Source of the DNA: Pseudomonadota bacterium
GTDB lineage: Bacteria > Pseudomonadota > Alphaproteobacteria > Caulobacterales > Caulobacteraceae
Assembly (NCBI GenBank): GCA_023412655.1
Contig: JAEYNH010000239.1
Coordinates: 1 to 9,722, forward strand
Reading direction: 5' to 3'
DNA length: 9,722 bases
Program-made: the position numbers and the translations under genes
Notes under the pieces: generated by a model
What the model saw: only the letters and a program-made list of their open reading frames with translations
Told to the model about the DNA's origin: nothing
Database searches by the model: none
Part shown: positions 6,741-9,722 of the stretch, in pieces
Numbering within the stretch: the stretch's first letter is position 1
Layout: each line of letters opens with the position of its first letter

Positions 6741-7439
6741 ATGCGCCGCAATCTGTTCGCCGTCGCCCTTCTCGCGGCCGCCCTCGCCCTCCCGCACGCG
6801 GCCGAGGCCCAAGGCCGCCGGGGCCAAGACCAGCAGCAGCAACAGCAGGACGACGCGGCCAAGCGCCGCAAGCGCGACGCCGAATGGGGCAACCGCCAGG
6901 CGCCGCTGCCAGCCCTGCGCAACGCCGGCCCCTGCCCGTTCGTGAAGACCCTGTACGACGCCGCCCGCTACGTCGAGTTCAAGGACAACCGCGAAGCCTC
7001 GGCCAATGTGGGCTTCTCGGGCGAGATCCAGGGCATCTCCGCCGGCTGCCAATACAAGGACGCTGACCCCATCGAGGTCGCCGTCGAGGTGCTGTTCGAA
7101 CTGGGCCGCGGGCCCCAAGCCGAGGGCCGCAGCAAGACCTACCGCTACTGGGTGGCCGTCACCGACCGTAACCGCTCAGTCCTCGAAAAGCAGACCTTCG
7201 ACCTGCCGGTGACCTTCAAGGAGGGCGAGGATCGCACCTATGTGCGCCAGACCCTGAACCGCATCGTCATCCCCCGGGCCGAGATGACCACGTCGGGTTC
7301 GAACTTCGAGATCCTGATCGGCTTCGAGGTGACGCCGCAGATGGCCGCCTTCAACCGCGAGGGCAAGCGCTTCCGGCTCAACGTCGGCGCCCAAGCCGCC
7401 GCCCCGTCCGACACCGCCGGCAACACCCAGCCGCAATGA
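6741..7439 (+). CDS. Exported protein of unknown function with a short poly-Gln tract
   Basis: A 232-residue protein I do not recognise. Residues 1-23 (MRRNLFAVALLAAALALPHA, then AEA) are a clear Sec signal peptide with an A-E-A cleavage site; there is no lipobox cysteine. A hydrophilic stretch follows with six consecutive Gln (31-36) and a basic run (KRRKR, 41-45). The folded part from about residue 60 to 215 looks rich in beta strands and has two Cys, Cys65 (GPCPFVKT) and Cys103 (AGCQYKD), which could form a disulfide in the periplasm. The C-terminal tail is Ala/Pro/Thr-rich and looks disordered. The ATG at 6741 is chosen because it begins the signal peptide; the open frame continuing far upstream is a GC artefact. 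There is no clear ribosome site. The stop overlaps the argS start as ATGA, so the two genes are probably co-transcribed and coupled. A functional link to arginine charging is not implied. Confidence 0.85.
   Translation: MRRNLFAVALLAAALALPHAAEAQGRRGQDQQQQQQDDAAKRRKRDAEWGNRQAPLPALRNAGPCPFVKTLYDAARYVEFKDNREASANVGFSGEIQGISAGCQYKDADPIEVAVEVLFELGRGPQAEGRSKTYRYWVAVTDRNRSVLEKQTFDLPVTFKEGEDRTYVRQTLNRIVIPRAEMTTSGSNFEILIGFEVTPQMAAFNREGKRFRLNVGAQAAAPSDTAGNTQPQ
6831..6848 (+). repeat. CAG/CAA microsatellite-like tract (six Gln codons)
   Basis: Six glutamine codons in a row, five CAG and one CAA, just after the signal peptide of the 6741 protein. Short trinucleotide tracts can change length by replication slippage; the single CAA interruption would dampen that. 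Length changes here would stay in frame. Confidence 0.6.
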
Positions 7440-9211
7440 GCGATCTGAAGTCCGCCTTGGGCGAAGCGGTCGAGGCCGCCTTCGCCGCCGAAGGCGTTCC
7501 CGCTGAACTGGCCCGCGTCACCGCCTCCGACCGGCCCGACCTCGCTGACTTCCAGTCGAACGGCGCCCTGGCCGCGGCCAAGCGCGTCGGCCGCAATCCG
7601 CGCGAGATCGCCGCCGCCGTGGCCGAGCGCCTGCAGGGCGAGCCGCGCCTGGCCTCGGTCGAGATCGCGGGCCCCGGCTTCCTGAACCTGAAGGTGGCCG
7701 ACGCGGCCCTGGCCGCCCGGGCCGACGCCATCGCCGCCGACGAGCGCGCCGGCGCCGAGCGCCTGGCCCATCCGCGCCGGGTGATCGTCGACTACGGCGG
7801 CCCTAACGTGGCCAAGCCGATGCACGTGGGCCATCTGCGCGCCTCGATCATCGGCGAGAGCATCAAGCGCCTCTACCGCTTCCGCGGCGACGAAGTGATC
7901 AGCGACGCCCACTTCGGCGACTGGGGCTACCAGATGGGCCTCTTGATCGGCGCCGTCTGCGACGAGAACCCCGACATCGCCGAGCTGGTGGAGAGCCTGG
8001 ACGACAAGGACGCCACGATCCCGGCGGCGTTCCAGCGGATCACCCTGGCCGACCTCGACCGCCTCTATCCCCAGGCCGCCGCCCGGGGGAAGGAAGACCC
8101 CGCCTACCGCGACCGGGCCCGCAAGCTCACCGCCGACCTCCAGGCGCACAAGCCCGGCGCCTATGTCCTGTGGCGGCAGTTCCGCGCCGTCACCCAAGTC
8201 GCCCTGGAGCGCGACTTCCACGCCCTGGGCGTCGACTTCGACTGGTGGAAGGGCGAGTCCGACGCCGATCCGCTGATCCCCGAGATGGTCGCCGACCTCG
8301 AGGCCAAGGGTCTGCTGGTCGACGACCAGGGCGCACGCATCGTTCGCGTCGCCCGCGAGGGCGACAAGCGCGAGCTGCCCCCCCTGCTGGTGGTCTCGTC
8401 CGAAGGCTCGGCCATGTACGGGACCACCGACCTGGCCACCATCCTCGACCGCAAGCGCGAGTTTGACCCGGATCTGGTGATCTATTGCGTCGACCAGCGC
8501 CAGGCCGACCACTTCGAGATCGTCTTCCGGGCCGCCTACCTGGCCGGCTACGCCGCCGAGGGCCAGCTGGAGCACATCGGCTTCGGCACCATGAACGGCG
8601 CAGACGGCAAGCCCTTCAAGACCCGCGAGGGCGGCGTCCTCAAGCTGAACGACCTCATCGAGATGGCCCGCGGCAAGGCTCGCGAGCGCCTGCACGAGGC
8701 GGGCCTGGGCGAGAACCTGCCCGAGGCCGAGTTCGAGGACATCGCCGGCAAGGTGGCCGTGGCCGCCCTGAAGTTCGCCGACCTGTCCAACTTCCGCGGC
8801 ACCTCCTACGTCTTCGACCTCGACCGCTTCACCAGCTTCGAGGGCAAGACCGGCCCCTACCTGCTGTACCAGGCCGTTCGGGTGAAGAGCCTGCTGCGCA
8901 AGGCGGCCGACGAGGGCGCGGCGGCTGGCGGCAGGGTGGTGGTGTCCGAGCCGGCCGAGCGCGACCTGGTGCTGACCCTCGACGCCTTCGAGACCGCCCT
9001 GCAGGAGGCCTACGACAAGAAGGCTCCCAACGCCGTGGCCGAGCATGCCTACCGGCTTAGCCAGGCCTTCTCCAAGTTCTACGCCGCTTGCCCGATCCTG
9101 GTGGCCGAGCCGCCTCTCAAGGCCTCGCGCCTGACCCTGGCCGCAGCCACGCTGAAGCAGCTGGAGCTGGCCCTGATGGTGCTGGGGATCGAGACGCCCG
9201 AGCGGATGTAG
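7436..9211 (+). CDS. argS: Arginyl-tRNA synthetase
   Basis: Charges tRNA-Arg with arginine in the cytoplasm. It is full length at 591 residues. The order is the N-terminal additional domain (about 1-90, tRNA D-loop recognition), the class I catalytic core with the HIGH motif as HVGH at 130-133 within GGPNVAKPMHVGHLRAS, a KMSK-region equivalent GKPFKTREGG at about 391-400 (ArgRS commonly lacks a canonical KMSK), and the DALR anticodon-binding domain (about 474-591) ending in the family-typical GIETPERM. All parts look intact. The ATG at 7436 overlaps the upstream gene's stop by four bases and has no Shine-Dalgarno sequence, pointing to coupled translation. In many alphaproteobacteria argS is followed by a SPOR-domain gene and nagZ; here the next gene is convergent, 22 bases away, so that arrangement is absent downstream. 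Confidence 0.98.
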   Translation: MSDLKSALGEAVEAAFAAEGVPAELARVTASDRPDLADFQSNGALAAAKRVGRNPREIAAAVAERLQGEPRLASVEIAGPGFLNLKVADAALAARADAIAADERAGAERLAHPRRVIVDYGGPNVAKPMHVGHLRASIIGESIKRLYRFRGDEVISDAHFGDWGYQMGLLIGAVCDENPDIAELVESLDDKDATIPAAFQRITLADLDRLYPQAAARGKEDPAYRDRARKLTADLQAHKPGAYVLWRQFRAVTQVALERDFHALGVDFDWWKGESDADPLIPEMVADLEAKGLLVDDQGARIVRVAREGDKRELPPLLVVSSEGSAMYGTTDLATILDRKREFDPDLVIYCVDQRQADHFEIVFRAAYLAGYAAEGQLEHIGFGTMNGADGKPFKTREGGVLKLNDLIEMARGKARERLHEAGLGENLPEAEFEDIAGKVAVAALKFADLSNFRGTSYVFDLDRFTSFEGKTGPYLLYQAVRVKSLLRKAADEGAAAGGRVVVSEPAERDLVLTLDAFETALQEAYDKKAPNAVAEHAYRLSQAFSKFYAACPILVAEPPLKASRLTLAAATLKQLELALMVLGIETPERM

Positions 9212-9233
9212 CGGGCGTTCGTGAGGCGGAGGA

Positions 9234-9377
9234 TCACTCCTCCTCTCGCCGCCCCTCGGCGCGCCGCTCCTGGTCCGCCCGCCGCGTCAGCCTGAGCCAC
9301 AGCAGGATGGCGAACACCACTACGACGGCGGCCACCAGGGCCGTCAGCCACCAGAACGTCTCGTGAGAGCCGGTCAT
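9234..9377 (-). CDS. Small single-TM membrane protein, 47 aa
   Basis: Reading the minus strand from the ATG at 9377-9375 to the TGA at 9236-9234 gives MTGSHETFWWLTALVAAVVV and onward: a short polar N-terminus, one hydrophobic helix (about residues 8-29), then a highly charged tail of Arg and Glu (RLTRRADQERRAEGRREEE). The positive-inside rule predicts the tail in the cytoplasm. A GGGAG lies about 13 bases upstream, a usable though slightly distant ribosome site. I recognise no family; the shape resembles small accessory subunits or assembly factors, but nothing in the context shows that. It converges with argS and follows the LprI-like gene on the same strand. It is a real candidate gene because charge, hydrophobicity and ribosome site agree, but its shortness leaves doubt. 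Confidence 0.6.
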   Translation of the reverse strand: MTGSHETFWWLTALVAAVVVVFAILLWLRLTRRADQERRAEGRREEE

Positions 9378-9397
9378 GCGGTCACGCGTCTCCCGTC

Positions 9398-9440
9398 TTC
9401 CCTTAGGGAACGCCGCAATGACGACCGAAGTTCGGCGTTC
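9398..9440. repeat. Inverted repeats between the two right-edge minus-strand genes
   Basis: gaacgccg at 9408-9415 is the exact reverse complement of cggcgttc at 9433-9440 (17-nt loop), and ttccc/gggaa at 9398-9402 and 9406-9410 form a second small overlapping hairpin. They lie downstream of the LprI-like stop and upstream of the 47-aa gene. They could be a terminator for the former without a clean T-run, or a leader structure for the latter. Confidence 0.35.
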
Positions 9441-9454
9441 GCAAGCGCGACATC

Positions 9455-9722
9455 CTAGCGCCGCGCCCGGGCGTCGGCGGCAGCCGCCTCAAGCCGGCGT
9501 ATGCGGGCCTCGTAGAGCTCCGCCAGCATCGCCGGATCCTCGATGCCGTTCCTTGCGTCCCGCCAGGCCAGCTGCCGCTGCCGCAGGAGGCCCTTCTCCG
9601 CATGCGCCTTCAGGGCCTCGGCATAGGCCCGCCGAAGGTCCCGCTGCAGCCGCTTCAGCTCGGGGTCGGCGCAGATCGTCCGGTCGGCGGGTGTCGGCTG
9701 GGCCGCGCAGGCCGGATCGCCC
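9455..9722 (-). CDS. LprI/DUF1311-like secreted protein, 3' part (5' end outside window)
   Basis: The minus strand is open from the window edge to the TAG at 9457-9455, giving 88 visible C-terminal residues. They start GDPACAAQPTPADRTICADP and continue with ELKRLQRDLRRAYAEAL and RQLAWRDARNG, ending YEARIRRLEAAAADARARR. The block I-C-x-D-P-E-L-x-x-L-x-x-x-L-x-x-A-Y-x-x-A-L, then a Gln-rich W-x-x-x-R helix and a Y-x-x-R-I-x-x-L helix, is the pattern of LprI-like (DUF1311) domains. These are small exported helical proteins, some described as lysozyme inhibitors. Two cysteines (visible residues 5 and 17) match the N-terminal conserved pair. The cysteines usually found after the W-x-x-x-R segment are absent, replaced by NGIEDPAM. 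The signal peptide and start are beyond the window. The family call is a pattern match without a search. Confidence 0.65.
   Translation of the reverse strand, partial: GDPACAAQPTPADRTICADPELKRLQRDLRRAYAEALKAHAEKGLLRQRQLAWRDARNGIEDPAMLAELYEARIRRLEAAAADARARR

Noticed and set aside
6552..7118. Possible N-terminal extension of the 53-aa membrane protein
   Set aside because: It is antisense to the exported-protein gene. The AAGGAG next to the ATG at 6551 clearly marks the start.
4407..7439. A 1010-codon open frame on the + strand spanning thrB, ispH and the exported-protein gene
   Set aside because: Only its last 232 codons (from 6741, starting with a signal peptide) are protein-like. The rest is antisense to thrB and ispH, whose catalytic residues are intact, and is a low-complexity Arg/Gly/His/Gln-rich sequence typical of stop-poor frames in GC-rich DNA.
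7238..9046. 602-codon minus-strand open frame opposite argS
   Set aside because: Antisense shadow of intact argS. Gly/Val/Leu/Gln-rich with repetitive texture caused by codon bias, and no motif.
9403..9603. 66-codon minus-strand open frame at the right edge
   Set aside because: A different minus-strand frame, open to the window edge and ending at 9455, carries the LprI-like pattern; this one has no motif.
1..9722. Search by eye for CRISPR arrays, tRNA/rRNA genes, insertion-sequence ends, toxin-antitoxin pairs, phage or defence genes
   Set aside because: No regularly spaced repeats, no cloverleaf or rRNA-like stretch, no transposase or nuclease motifs beyond RNase HI, and no change in base composition suggesting an inserted island. 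The window gives no support for a novel multi-gene system.

Overview
This is a very GC-rich window (about 70% by eye) from an alphaproteobacterial chromosome, most likely a Caulobacterales member of the Caulobacter/Phenylobacterium kind. The reasons are the ispH-thrB-rnhA gene order, promoter-like sequences that resemble the Caulobacter housekeeping consensus, heavy G/C at third codon positions, and several starts with little or no Shine-Dalgarno sequence. The genus is inferred from style and synteny, not from a search. I find no rRNA, tRNA, CRISPR array, insertion sequence, phage gene or defence system. The window reads as ordinary chromosome.

Left part (1-3918): the 3' end of a gene for a tandem PepSY-domain protein runs rightward. 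It is followed by a 166-base gap with three strong inverted repeats and then a 12-TM major facilitator transporter. A convergent gene on the minus strand encodes a Tat-exported DUF885 predicted metallopeptidase. A hairpin lies between the two convergent stops, and a plausible promoter lies just upstream of the peptidase gene.

Middle (3919-6551): a minus-strand cluster reads, in transcription order, a 53-aa two-helix membrane protein, ispH (last step of the MEP isoprenoid pathway), thrB (homoserine kinase, threonine synthesis) and rnhA (RNase HI). thrB and rnhA overlap by an ATGA. These genes do not share one pathway; the grouping is a conserved housekeeping operon.

Right part (6552-9211): a 189-base divergent region carries a good promoter candidate facing right. 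It drives an exported protein of unknown function with a short glutamine tract, and that gene overlaps argS (arginyl-tRNA synthetase) by an ATGA. The two are therefore probably translated together. argS is complete, from its N-terminal additional domain to its C-terminal anticodon-binding domain.

Right edge (9212-9722): two minus-strand genes follow. One is a 47-aa single-TM protein. The other is the 3' part of a secreted LprI/DUF1311-like protein that runs off the window.

The points most worth a second look are the clustered palindromes upstream of the transporter, the coupling of an uncharacterised exported protein to argS, the two small membrane proteins, and the LprI-like fragment that lacks the usual C-terminal cysteines.
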